From positions 1 to 51,228 of the forward strand of contig VGJS01000026.1 of assembly GCA_016867395.1 (NCBI GenBank): a stretch of 51,228 nt of DNA, in the 5' to 3' direction. Each line of letters opens with the position of its first letter. Within the stretch, counting starts at the first letter, position 1. The notes beneath the pieces are model-generated. The model saw only the letters and a program-made list of their open reading frames with translations. It was not told the origin of the DNA and searched no databases. This DNA comes from Candidatus Handelsmanbacteria bacterium (GTDB taxonomy: Bacteria > Latescibacterota > UBA2968 > UBA8231). The position numbers and the translations under genes are program-made. Below, piece after piece: positions 44,116 through 50,948 of this stretch.

Positions 44116-44891
44116 GGGCCTTTCCGGTGCAGGTGGTGGGATACCTCCTCGGCGAGGTGATTGAAGGCCGGGGAGGTCCGCAGGTGCGGGTCGCGGGGGC
44201 AGGGAAAGGGCACCGGCACCTCGGCCAGCCAGCGGCCGGGCCGGGCGCTCATCACCAGCACCCGCTGGCTGAGGAAGACCGCCTCGGCCACGTTGTGGGT
44301 GATGAAGACGCAGGTGAAACCGATCTGGGTCCACAGGCGCAGCAACTCTTCGTTGAGGCGCTGGCGGGTCAGTTCGTCGAGGGCGCCGAAGGGCTCGTCC
44401 ATCAGCAGCAGGCCCGGATGGGTGACCAGCGCCCGGGCGATGGAGACCCGCATGCGCATGCCCCCCGAGAGCTGGCGCGGATAGGAGCGGGCAAAGGCGC
44501 TGAGGCCCACCAGTACGAGGGCCTGGGGCACGCTCAGGGCGTCGGTACGGCGCTGGCGCTGGCTCAGGTCCAGGGGCAGCGCCACGTTCTGTTCGACGGT
44601 GCGCCAGGGCAACAGGGTGGCGTCCTGAAAGACAAAGGCCAGGTCCTGGCGGGTGCGGCGGGCTTCGGGGGGAGGGAGGCCAGCGATGCTGAGAGAACCG
44701 GCCACCGGGTCGGCCAGGCCGGCGATCAGGCGCAGCAGGGTGGATTTGCCGCACCCGGAGGGCCCGACGATGGAGACGAACTGCCCGCTGGCGATGTCCA
44801 GGTCGATGCCCTTGAGCACCTCGACCTCGCCGAAGCGCATGTCGAGCTGCCGGGCCGAAACGAGGGAGGGGGTCGTGGCGGCGTCAGTCAT
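44112..44891 (-). CDS. ABC transporter ATPase (SsuB/TauB type)
   Basis: This 259-residue protein has all nucleotide-binding parts: Walker A GPSGCGKST (about 43), Q-loop FVFQDATLLPW, signature LSGGMRMRVSIARAL, Walker B LLLMDEPFGALD, and the H-loop in VFITHNVAEAV. It powers import by the downstream permease and lipoprotein. It is the first gene of the operon. Its -10 is only nine bases from the ATG and there is no Shine-Dalgarno box, so translation may be leaderless. Length is normal. Confidence 0.9.
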   Translation of the reverse strand: MTDAATTPSLVSARQLDMRFGEVEVLKGIDLDIASGQFVSIVGPSGCGKSTLLRLIAGLADPVAGSLSIAGLPPPEARRTRQDLAFVFQDATLLPWRTVEQNVALPLDLSQRQRRTDALSVPQALVLVGLSAFARSYPRQLSGGMRMRVSIARALVTHPGLLLMDEPFGALDELTRQRLNEELLRLWTQIGFTCVFITHNVAEAVFLSQRVLVMSARPGRWLAEVPVPFPCPRDPHLRTSPAFNHLAEEVSHHLHRKGP

Positions 44892-44900
44892 GGGAAAGCG

Positions 44901-44928
44901 AATATAAAGACCAGGGGCTGGGGAGCAA
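44901..44928 (-). promoter_or_regulatory. Probable promoter of the ABC importer operon
   Basis: On the minus strand TTGCTC (44923-44928), 16 bases, TATATT (44901-44906). The hexamers are the same as those before lnt. The -35 lies in the loop of the hairpin at 44913-44939. Confidence 0.5.
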
Positions 44929-44939
44929 GGGCAGCCCCT
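44913..44939 (-). terminator. Hairpin at the end of vapC
   Basis: AGGGGCTG (44913-44920) pairs perfectly with CAGCCCCT (44932-44939), 11-base loop, directly at the vapC stop codon. On the minus strand it is followed by GGTCTTTATATT, a weak T tract. It may end the vapBC transcript. Confidence 0.45.
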
Positions 44940-45340
44940 CAGCCATTTGGGTGGATCACCAGCAATCCCAGGGCTTTCTCAAAAGGATCAAAATCGCGGT
45001 CGTTGTGGAGGAGGAGGTGTCCACTTTTCAGGCAGAAGGTCGCGATCAGGCAGTCGATGGTTTTGCGCACGGTGTAGCCCTGAGCGCGCAGTTGCCGGTA
45101 GTTCTGCGCCGCCGCCAGGGATAGCGCTATGCCACCAGTGGGAAAGATCTCGAACCTAGATAGTTCCTGGCTCACCTGGGTCCATTGGCGGTCGCTCCGC
45201 ACGCCCTGAAGCACCTCACAGAGGATCAGATCGGTGAGCCCCAGGCGTTGTTGGTCCAGGACCTCCTCCAGCCAATCGGTGTGCGGGGTCGTTTCTCCCT
45301 TGAAGTAATCTATCCAGACGGTGGTGTCGATAATCACCAC
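44939..45340 (-). CDS. vapC: VapC-type PIN-domain toxin
   Basis: This 133-residue ribonuclease toxin starts at a GTG. The PIN acidic residues are present: Asp in VIIDTTVWIDYF, Glu in LILCEVLQGVR, Asp in RKTIDCLIATFC and Asp in LHNDRDFDPF. Members cut tRNA or other RNA when freed from VapB. It begins three bases after the vapB stop, so the pair is coupled. The length and order (antitoxin first) are those of normal type II systems. The ORF is intact. Confidence 0.9.
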   Translation of the reverse strand: MVIIDTTVWIDYFKGETTPHTDWLEEVLDQQRLGLTDLILCEVLQGVRSDRQWTQVSQELSRFEIFPTGGIALSLAAAQNYRQLRAQGYTVRKTIDCLIATFCLKSGHLLLHNDRDFDPFEKALGLLVIHPNG

Positions 45341-45343
45341 CCG

Positions 45344-45550
45344 CTAGATCCTCTTCGCCCTGGCGGTGCGGGATTCATCGAGGTTGCCCTCCCATTCCAC
45401 CTTCCCCCGCAGGCGGCGAATGCCGGCCTGGCCTTTGACCTGGACCAACAGGTTGAGGCCGGCCTCGACCACGGCGCGTTTGGTCTTCAATCCAGTAGCC
45501 TGCATAGCGGCTTGAACAAGCTGGTCATCGAGCACAATGTTCGTGCGCAT
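45344..45550 (-). CDS. vapB: VapB-type antitoxin (DUF2191 group)
   Basis: This 68-residue protein is read from the ATG 45548-45550 behind AAGGTGGAAG. MRTNIVLDDQLVQAAMQATG, then LKTKRAVVEAGLNLLV is the ribbon-helix-helix DNA-binding half of the VapB/DUF2191 group; the C-terminal WEGNLDESRTAR is the toxin-binding tail. It should neutralise VapC and repress its own promoter, where two direct repeats are seen. An earlier in-frame ATG would start upstream of the promoter and is not used. Confidence 0.85.
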   Translation of the reverse strand: MRTNIVLDDQLVQAAMQATGLKTKRAVVEAGLNLLVQVKGQAGIRRLRGKVEWEGNLDESRTARAKRI

Positions 45551-45570
45551 CTTCCACCTTTTCTTGTTAA

Positions 45571-45619
45571 ATGTGTATAGTCTACTCGATTTATGTGTAT
45601 AGGGCAAGGTCATTGTCAA
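45571..45619 (-). promoter_or_regulatory. vapBC promoter with two direct-repeat operators
   Basis: On the minus strand a perfect TTGACA (45614-45619) is followed after 18 bases by CATAAA (45590-45595). The 10-mer ATGTGTATAG (plus-strand reading) occurs twice, at 45571-45580 and 45593-45602, 22 bases apart, i.e. two helical turns, around the -10. These are likely VapB(C) binding sites. Confidence 0.6.
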
Positions 45620-45670
45620 TCGCTTTCCCCGTAGTACGCCACACCTGTTACAGGAAAGTGGGTAAGGTAA

Positions 45671-45849
45671 CGGGTTTCGGGGCGGCTCTACCGCCGAAAG
45701 TGCCCGTATCCCGACGTGTGTCGTTCAGTTATTGGAATCCTAAGCAGCGGGCTTATCGATAGTCCAAGGCCCGAAAGAAGCCCCAAATGGGGTAGGCCAA
45801 CACCCAGCAGCCTAAGGCTGTCAATCCGCCCTCGGCAGGACGAGGATTG
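45671..45849 (+). ncRNA. Candidate structured RNA, HEARO/omega-RNA-like, without a nearby nuclease gene
   Basis: Five to six stem-loops follow one another in 180 bases. H1 45671-45706: TTTCGG/CCGAAA and CGG/CCG around CTCTA, extended by CGGG/CCCG. A small CGAC/GTCG hairpin at 45712-45723. H2 45768-45798: GGCC/GGCC enclosing CCCC-AAAT-GGGG, with GGCCCGAAAG. H3 45808-45820: CAGCC-TAA-GGCTG. H4 45822-45849: CAAT/ATTG and CCTCG/CGAGG. There is no ORF with a good start, and the stems are more regular than chance. The GGCCCGAAAG-GAAGCCCC layout recalls the scaffold of IscB-associated omega RNAs, from memory only. The strand is inferred from that resemblance. It could also be a repeat or an end structure of the xerD mRNA. 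Confidence 0.4.
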
Positions 45850-45853
45850 CTAC

Positions 45854-46786
45854 TCACCCTCTCGGATGGTAGGTCTTGTGGATCTCCTTCAGGTATTTGG
45901 TGTCGATGCGGGCGTAGACCTGGGTGGTGGCGATGTCGGCGTGGCCCAGGAGTTCCTGCACGTCGCGCAGGTTGGCCCCGCGTTCGAGCAGGTGGGTGGC
46001 GAAGGAGTGGCGCAGGGTGTGGGGGCTGATCTTCTTGGCCAGGCCGGATCGGGCGGCGGCAGCCTGGAGGATTTTCCAGATGCCCATGCGCGAGAGGGCG
46101 CGGCCCTGGGCGTTGAGGAAGAGGGCTGAGCCGCTGTGCTCCCGTTCGAGGCGGGGCCGCACCGAGGTCAGGTAGCGTTCCAGGTGGAGAAGCGCCTGCC
46201 GGCCCAGGGGCACCAGACGCTCGTGGTCCTTGGCATCCCGCACCCGCAAGAGGCCGGCGCGGACCTCGATGCCGGCGTAGGGCAGGGCGATGAGTTCCGA
46301 GACCCGCAAACCCGAGGCGTAGAGCAGTTCGAGGATGGCCCGGTCGCGCTGGCCCAGGACTTCATCCAGGTCCGGGCCGGCCATGAGCTGTTCCACCTCG
46401 GCGAGGGTCATGAAGTCGGGCAGCCGCCGTTCTACCCGCGGGGCCTCCAGGGATTCGGTGGGGTCGTGCGGGGCCCGGCCCTGCGACATCAGATAACGGT
46501 GAAACTGGCGGATGGAGGTCAGGTTGCGGGCCAGGGTGGAGGGGCTAAGGCCCCCGTTGTGGAGCTGGCGCAGGAGGCGGGCGACCTGGTCGGCCGTGGA
46601 CTGTTCCGGGCCGGCCAGCCCCTCCCTGGCCAGGGTTTGGAGGTAGCGCGAAAGGTCGCGGCGGTACGCCTCGACGGTGTTGGCCGAGGACTTCCGGTCC
46701 CGCACCGCGGCGGCGAGGAAGTCCTCCAGGGCCCCGGCCAGGACCGGGGGCAGTTCAGAGGAGGGAGAAGGAGAGGACCTGGTCAT
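45854..46786 (-). CDS. xerD: Tyrosine recombinase XerC/XerD
   Basis: This 310-residue protein has the N-terminal SAM-like domain (SANTVEAYRRDLSRYL, LTSIRQFHRYLMSQGR) and the catalytic domain with Arg (LYASGLRVSELIAL), His/Arg (SPHTLRHSFATHLLERG), His (ELLGHADIATTQVYARI) and nucleophile Tyr in that last segment. The Lys lies in VRDAKDHERLVP. The end KEIHKTYHPRG resembles XerD more than XerC. It resolves chromosome dimers at dif; no dif-like site is noted near. It overlaps ogt by 32 bases as the last gene of the uvrC-ogt-xerD operon. Confidence 0.9.
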   Translation of the reverse strand: MTRSSPSPSSELPPVLAGALEDFLAAAVRDRKSSANTVEAYRRDLSRYLQTLAREGLAGPEQSTADQVARLLRQLHNGGLSPSTLARNLTSIRQFHRYLMSQGRAPHDPTESLEAPRVERRLPDFMTLAEVEQLMAGPDLDEVLGQRDRAILELLYASGLRVSELIALPYAGIEVRAGLLRVRDAKDHERLVPLGRQALLHLERYLTSVRPRLEREHSGSALFLNAQGRALSRMGIWKILQAAAARSGLAKKISPHTLRHSFATHLLERGANLRDVQELLGHADIATTQVYARIDTKYLKEIHKTYHPRG

Positions 46787-47204
46787 TGCAGAGGGGCACC
46801 CCTTCCAATTGGAGCAGGGCGCGTTTCCAGGGTAGGCCGTCGGAAAAGCCGGTCAACTCGCCGGTGGCCCCGACCACCCGGTGGCAGGGGACGAGGATGG
46901 GGAGGGGATTGGCCCCACAGGCCAGGCCCCCGTAGGTGGCGCAGCGGCCCCGGGGGATCTCCCTAAGGGCCGCCCATACCCGGCGCTGGAAAGGGGTGCC
47001 AATCCCCTCGGGAAGGGAAAAGCCGAAGTCCACGGCCTCGCCCCGGAAATAGGCGCCCAGGTCGGCGATCAGCTTTCCCCCTTGGGCCGGTGGCGGCTCC
47101 GGAAGGCCAGGGGCAAAATCCCCTAAGTGCAGTTCGGCCAGTTCCCCGCCGCGCCAGCGCAGGTACACTGGGCCCAGGGGGGTGAAAAGCTCCAGCTCAC
47201 GCAT
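46755..47204 (-). CDS. ogt: O6-alkylguanine-DNA alkyltransferase with an internal deletion
   Basis: This 149-residue protein is read from the ATG 47202-47204, which overlaps the uvrC stop. The alkyl-acceptor motif VPCHRVVGATGELTGFSDGL is intact, as are FQRRVWAALREIPRGRCATY and LPWKRALLQLEG. Between TYGGLA and CGANPLPI homologues have ~14 more residues (the second half of the helix-turn-helix with the ARAVG segment and the arginine finger that flips the base). Here TYGGLA runs straight into CGANPLP, an in-frame loss of about 42 bases. DNA binding should be badly affected even though the Cys is present. Confidence 0.88.
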   Translation of the reverse strand: MRELELFTPLGPVYLRWRGGELAELHLGDFAPGLPEPPPAQGGKLIADLGAYFRGEAVDFGFSLPEGIGTPFQRRVWAALREIPRGRCATYGGLACGANPLPILVPCHRVVGATGELTGFSDGLPWKRALLQLEGVPLCNDQVLSFSLL

Positions 47205-49035
47205 CGGGGGCCTGCGCGGCAAGGCGCTCCACCAAGTGGCGGGCCTGGTCCAGGCTGAGGCCCTTGACCTGCTGGGCGATCTCTTCGGCCGGAGTCTCGC
47301 GCAGCCGTTGCACTGAGCCAAAGGCGTTGAGCAGGGCCGCCCGACGCTTGGGGCCGATGCCGGGCAACTCGTCGAGGGCGGAACCAAAAGACCGCTTCTC
47401 GCGCAGGCTGCGGTGGTGGGTGAGGGCGAAGCGGTGGGCCTCGTCGCGCAACTGCTGGAGCAGGCGCAGGCTGGCCGAGGTGCGGGGGAGGATCAGGGCT
47501 TCGCTCTGGTTGGGCAGGAAGATCTCCTCCAGGCGTTTGGCCAGACCGGCCACGGGCTGGTCTGGCCGGCCCAGTTCACCAAGGGCCTCCAGGGCGCTGG
47601 AGAGCTGGCCCTTGCCCCCGTCGATGAGCAGCAAGTTCGGCCCCTCGCCACCCTTCTCCAGGGCGCGGAAGCGGCGCAGCACCACCTGGCGGATGGAGGC
47701 GAAGTCGTCGGGCCTGCTCAGGTCGCGGATCTTGAAGTGGCGGTACTGGCTGCGCCGGGGCTTGCCGTCCACGAAACAGACCAGGGAGCCCACCGCGTCG
47801 GCGCCGTGGAAGTTGGAGATGTCCACACATTCGATGCGGCGGGGGGGCTCTGCCAGGCGCAGGTCGCGCTGCAGAGCGAAGACGCTCTGGGGGATGCGGC
47901 CCTTCTGCAACTCCCGCTTAAGCTGGCGCTCGCGCAACTGCTGGGCGGCGTTGTTTTCGGCCATGTCGAGCATCTGGGCCTTGGGTCCGTGCTGAGGGGC
48001 AGCCAGTTCGACCCTGGCGCCGGCCCGCCCGGAGAGCCAGGCGCACAGCCCCAGATCCTCGGGCAGGGCGGCGGGCAGGTGGATCTGGGCGGGGATGAAG
48101 TCGGTCTCGAGGTAAAACTGGCCCAGGAAGGCGGCGATAATTTCCGCGTCGGTGGAGTCGATCACCCCGCCGAGGACGTGGTGCTTCTGGCCCAAGAGCC
48201 GGCCCTCGCGGATCTCCAGCACGCAGCAGACGGCCTCGTCGTCGTGGCGGGCCAGGCCGATCACGTCGCGGTCCACCGGCTCGTCGAGCACCGCCTTCTG
48301 GCGGGCGCGCATGGACTCCAGAGCCTTCAGCTGGTCGCGGCAGCGGCCCGCCTCCTCATAGCGCAAGTTGGCGGCGGCATTGGCCATGCGCTCCTGCAAT
48401 TCGCGGATGATCTCAGACTGGTTTCCCTTGAGAAAACGGAAGGCGCGCTCTACCACTTCGTTGTAATCCTCGGCGCTGACCAGCTTCTCGCAGGGGCCGC
48501 CGCAGCGGTGGATGTGATACTCGAGGCAGAGCTTGACCTTGGCCGCAGGCAGTTTGTAGTCGCAACTGCGCAGGGGGAAGATCTTCTGCATCAGCTCCAA
48601 GGTGGTGTGCATGGCCCGCACATTGCTGTAGGGACCCAGGTACCGCGAGCCGTCCTGCACCAGGTCGCGGGTGGCGAAGATGCGGGGGAAGGGCTCGTGG
48701 GTCAGGCGGATGTAGGGGTACTTCTTGTCGTCCTTAAGGAGGATGTTGTAGCGGGGCTTGTGGGCCTTAATCTGGGTGGCTTCGAGGATGAGAGCGTCCT
48801 GCTCGGTCTGGGTGACCAGGCAATCCACCGCTGCGATGCGCTGCACCAGCGCCCGGAACTGCCGGCGCCCGTCGTGCGCCCCCTCCTGAAAGTAGGAGCG
48901 CACCCGGCTGCGCAGGCTCTTGGCTTTTCCTACATAGATGATCTGCCCCTCGCGGTCCTTCATGAAATAGACTCCGGGGCTGGAGGGCAGGGCGTCCAGC
49001 TTGAGGAGAAGGTCCTCAGAGAGGGAGGGATTCAT
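47197..49035 (-). CDS. uvrC: Excinuclease ABC subunit C
   Basis: This 612-residue protein is read from the ATG 49033-49035; an in-frame extension to 49314 lies across the divergent gene. UvrC makes both incisions in nucleotide-excision repair. The GIY-YIG nuclease is at the N-terminus (SSPGVYFMKDREGQIIYVGK). CLEYHIHRCGGPCE is the Cys-rich motif, ERMANAAANLRYEEAGRCRD the UVR motif, RIECVDISNFHGADAVGSLV and FKIRDLSRPDDFASI belong to the RNase H-like domain, and DELPGIGPKRRAALLNAFGS and the following helices form the (HhH)2 end. Intact over its whole length. First gene of the uvrC-ogt-xerD operon. Confidence 0.95.
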   Translation of the reverse strand: MNPSLSEDLLLKLDALPSSPGVYFMKDREGQIIYVGKAKSLRSRVRSYFQEGAHDGRRQFRALVQRIAAVDCLVTQTEQDALILEATQIKAHKPRYNILLKDDKKYPYIRLTHEPFPRIFATRDLVQDGSRYLGPYSNVRAMHTTLELMQKIFPLRSCDYKLPAAKVKLCLEYHIHRCGGPCEKLVSAEDYNEVVERAFRFLKGNQSEIIRELQERMANAAANLRYEEAGRCRDQLKALESMRARQKAVLDEPVDRDVIGLARHDDEAVCCVLEIREGRLLGQKHHVLGGVIDSTDAEIIAAFLGQFYLETDFIPAQIHLPAALPEDLGLCAWLSGRAGARVELAAPQHGPKAQMLDMAENNAAQQLRERQLKRELQKGRIPQSVFALQRDLRLAEPPRRIECVDISNFHGADAVGSLVCFVDGKPRRSQYRHFKIRDLSRPDDFASIRQVVLRRFRALEKGGEGPNLLLIDGGKGQLSSALEALGELGRPDQPVAGLAKRLEEIFLPNQSEALILPRTSASLRLLQQLRDEAHRFALTHHRSLREKRSFGSALDELPGIGPKRRAALLNAFGSVQRLRETPAEEIAQQVKGLSLDQARHLVERLAAQAPDA

Positions 49036-49077
49036 GGGCCGGGCAAGGGCTGAAAATAAGTGAAAGGTCACGCATAA

Positions 49078-49083
49078 ATTATA
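49078..49083 (-). promoter_or_regulatory. -10 element of the uvrC operon
   Basis: A perfect TATAAT on the minus strand, 42 bases before the uvrC ATG. No good -35 hexamer is seen at the usual distance. Confidence 0.45.
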
Positions 49084-49198
49084 GAGAAAATCCCGGTCCG
49101 CAAAGGAAGGGGGAAGGGGTTGACCAGGATTCGCGTCCGCTCCTATCTTGGAACCCCCAATCTCACCAGCCCGATCGAACCAAAAGAAGAGGAACGAG

Positions 49199-49807
49199 AT
49201 GCCCAGGCATCGGCGGGTGGAGGGCCCGGCCGCAGTGGGGCGTTTCAAGCGGCGGCTGCTCTCCTGCTTCATCGCCTTCAATCTCTGCACCGCGCTGTAC
49301 ATGAACCGCCCCAACGCGGTGGTCGAGGCCGAGGAGGGGTGGTTCCGGTCCCTCTCGCCCGGCTTGGCCTACGAGTTGAGGTACAGCCGCTGGGCCCTGC
49401 AGTACTACGCCTTCCTCATCGGCCTCAACAACAAGTGGCAGATGTTCGGGGATCTGTCGCGGTACTACTGGTGGTACAGCATCAAGGCCAGGTACGGCGA
49501 GGGCGAGGCCCAGGTGTTGCCCCTGCCCCTGCAGAGCAAGAGGGGGTTTTGGGACCGGGCGCTCTTCGATTTCAAGGAGACCAAGCTCCTCCACACCCTC
49601 TATGCCCGCCCCCAGGCGCGGGAAGCCTATGCTTACTACCTGGCCAGGCAGTATCCCGAGCGCGACGGGGTGCCCATATCGGCCGTGGTTATCGAGCTGA
49701 GCTGGCGGCAGATCCTGCCCAGGGAGGAGGCCGCCCGCCGGGGAACCCATCTCGACTCAGTCATCACCACCCAGGTGCTGCAGAAAGTGGAGTACCAGGA
49801 CCGGTGA
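49199..49807 (+). CDS. Single-span membrane protein, partner of the HTTM protein
   Basis: This 202-residue protein is read from the ATG 49199 after AAGAGGAACGAG. A basic N-terminus precedes one membrane segment (RLLSCFIAFNLCTALYM, about 20-37). The rest is soluble, rich in Tyr, Trp and Arg: ALQYYAFLIGLNNKWQMFGD, YYWWYSIKARYGEG. The part after the helix resembles the small domains that accompany vitamin-K-carboxylase-like (HTTM) proteins, with the same W-x-M-F motif. It overlaps the following HTTM gene by four bases (GTGA), so the two are almost certainly made together and form a complex. Function unknown. Confidence 0.6.
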   Translation: MPRHRRVEGPAAVGRFKRRLLSCFIAFNLCTALYMNRPNAVVEAEEGWFRSLSPGLAYELRYSRWALQYYAFLIGLNNKWQMFGDLSRYYWWYSIKARYGEGEAQVLPLPLQSKRGFWDRALFDFKETKLLHTLYARPQAREAYAYYLARQYPERDGVPISAVVIELSWRQILPREEAARRGTHLDSVITTQVLQKVEYQDR

Positions 49808-50790
49808 AACCGGTATCCCCCAGGGCAATCTTGGGGGCCAGGGAGCTGGGGCAGCGCCTCGTTGGCGGGTGGAACAGCTTCTGGTTCGAGCGCTTCGACC
49901 CGCTCGCCCTGGGGGTGTTCCGCATCTTTCTCGGCAGCCTGATCGGCGTCTTCTACCTGGCACTTTATCCCAACTGGGAGCGGTTCTACGCCGCCGACGG
50001 CGTTGCCTCGCTGAACCAGTTCGCGAACCCCGACGACATCTGGAGCGTGTTCCACTGGACCGAATCCATCCTGCCGGTGGGGGTGTTCTGGTGGGTGGGA
50101 TTCGGCGCGGCCCTCTCCTTTGCCCTGGGATGGAAGACCCGGTGGAGTACGACGGTGTTGTTCGTCCTGGAATCCTCGCTGCTCAACCGCAGCCTGCCGG
50201 CGATGAACGGGGAGGACGTGGCCTTCCGGATGCTGCTCTTCTGGGGGCTTTTCGCCCCTTTGGGCCAGAGCCTTTCTCTCGACAGCTACCTGCGGAAGCG
50301 CCGGGGGCAGTGGCACCGGCGCGAACTGCCGGTCATCTGGGCAATGCGGGCCATGCAGGTAAACTTCGCCCTGATCTACGCCATCAGCCTGCCCTACAAA
50401 CTGGTGGACGACCTGTCGTGGTGGAACGGGGACGCTCTGTATTACGTAATCGCCAACGACATGTGGCGCCGCTGGCCTTGGCCCGAGGTCTTTTACGGCT
50501 TCGGGGGGGCCCTGAGCAAGGTGCTAACCTATGGAACCTTGCTGGCCGAAACGGGCTTTGTGCTGCTGGTCTGGTTTTCCCGGCCCAGGCTCTATATCCT
50601 TGCCGCGGTCGCGGCCCTGCACGTAGGCATCGCCATCTTGTTGCAGGGAGCGACCTTCTTCACCCTTACCATGGTTTCCGGGTTGTGGCTTTTTGTGCCG
50701 GCGGAGACCGCCAGAGGCTGGGGGAATTGGCTGGCGCTCCACTACCGGAAGGGAGTGTCCAAGATAAGACGTTATTATACAAAAGGTTAG
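49804..50790 (+). CDS. HTTM-domain (vitamin-K-dependent gamma-carboxylase-like) membrane protein
   Basis: This 328-residue protein starts at GTG 49804, overlapping the upstream stop. Hydrophobic helices include LALGVFRIFLGSLIGVFYLA, VFWWVGFGAALSFALGW, TLLAETGFVLLVWF and LQGATFFTLTMVSGLWLFV. FDPLALGVFRIFLG, NWERFYAADG and LNRSLPAMNGEDVAFRMLLF are the usual HTTM blocks; MRAMQVNFALIYAISLPYKL is a conserved helix. Family members related to gamma-glutamyl carboxylase are widespread in bacteria but without known substrates. The lysine/His residues needed for carboxylation cannot be assigned here. A lower-GC, gene-free stretch follows. Confidence 0.8.
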   Translation: MKPVSPRAILGARELGQRLVGGWNSFWFERFDPLALGVFRIFLGSLIGVFYLALYPNWERFYAADGVASLNQFANPDDIWSVFHWTESILPVGVFWWVGFGAALSFALGWKTRWSTTVLFVLESSLLNRSLPAMNGEDVAFRMLLFWGLFAPLGQSLSLDSYLRKRRGQWHRRELPVIWAMRAMQVNFALIYAISLPYKLVDDLSWWNGDALYYVIANDMWRRWPWPEVFYGFGGALSKVLTYGTLLAETGFVLLVWFSRPRLYILAAVAALHVGIAILLQGATFFTLTMVSGLWLFVPAETARGWGNWLALHYRKGVSKIRRYYTKG

Positions 50791-50948
50791 TAAGGTGAAA
50801 GTAAATTATCCCTTGAGTTTCCATTGGTTTTTATTTAATTGTCCTATAACATAGAAAGCTGGGTTTGTTGCTTGGCTTTTGGTGACATCATTCAAAGGGT
50901 CTCGAGGACTCAATGGGTCATGTTTTTAAGGACTAGGTGAGGCAATTT
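50791..50948. other. AT-richer intergenic region
   Basis: This 158-base gap is much richer in A and T than the rest of the window. I see no gene or clear terminator in it. CCTATAACAT near 50850 could be a -10, with no good -35. It probably contains the promoter of the secreted repeat protein that starts at 50949. Confidence 0.5.

Noticed and set aside
45551..45853. Remnant of an insertion sequence with transposase
   Set aside because: No transposase-like frame or terminal inverted repeats are seen; the segment is explained better by consecutive RNA-like hairpins.
45854..46786. Tyrosine recombinase as an integrase of a mobile element
   Set aside because: Length, the XerD-like C-terminus and the uvrC-ogt-xerD operon point to the housekeeping recombinase; there is no att-like repeat or phage gene nearby.
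47413..49053. A 546-codon plus-strand frame opposite uvrC
   Set aside because: uvrC is intact and unmistakable on the other strand.
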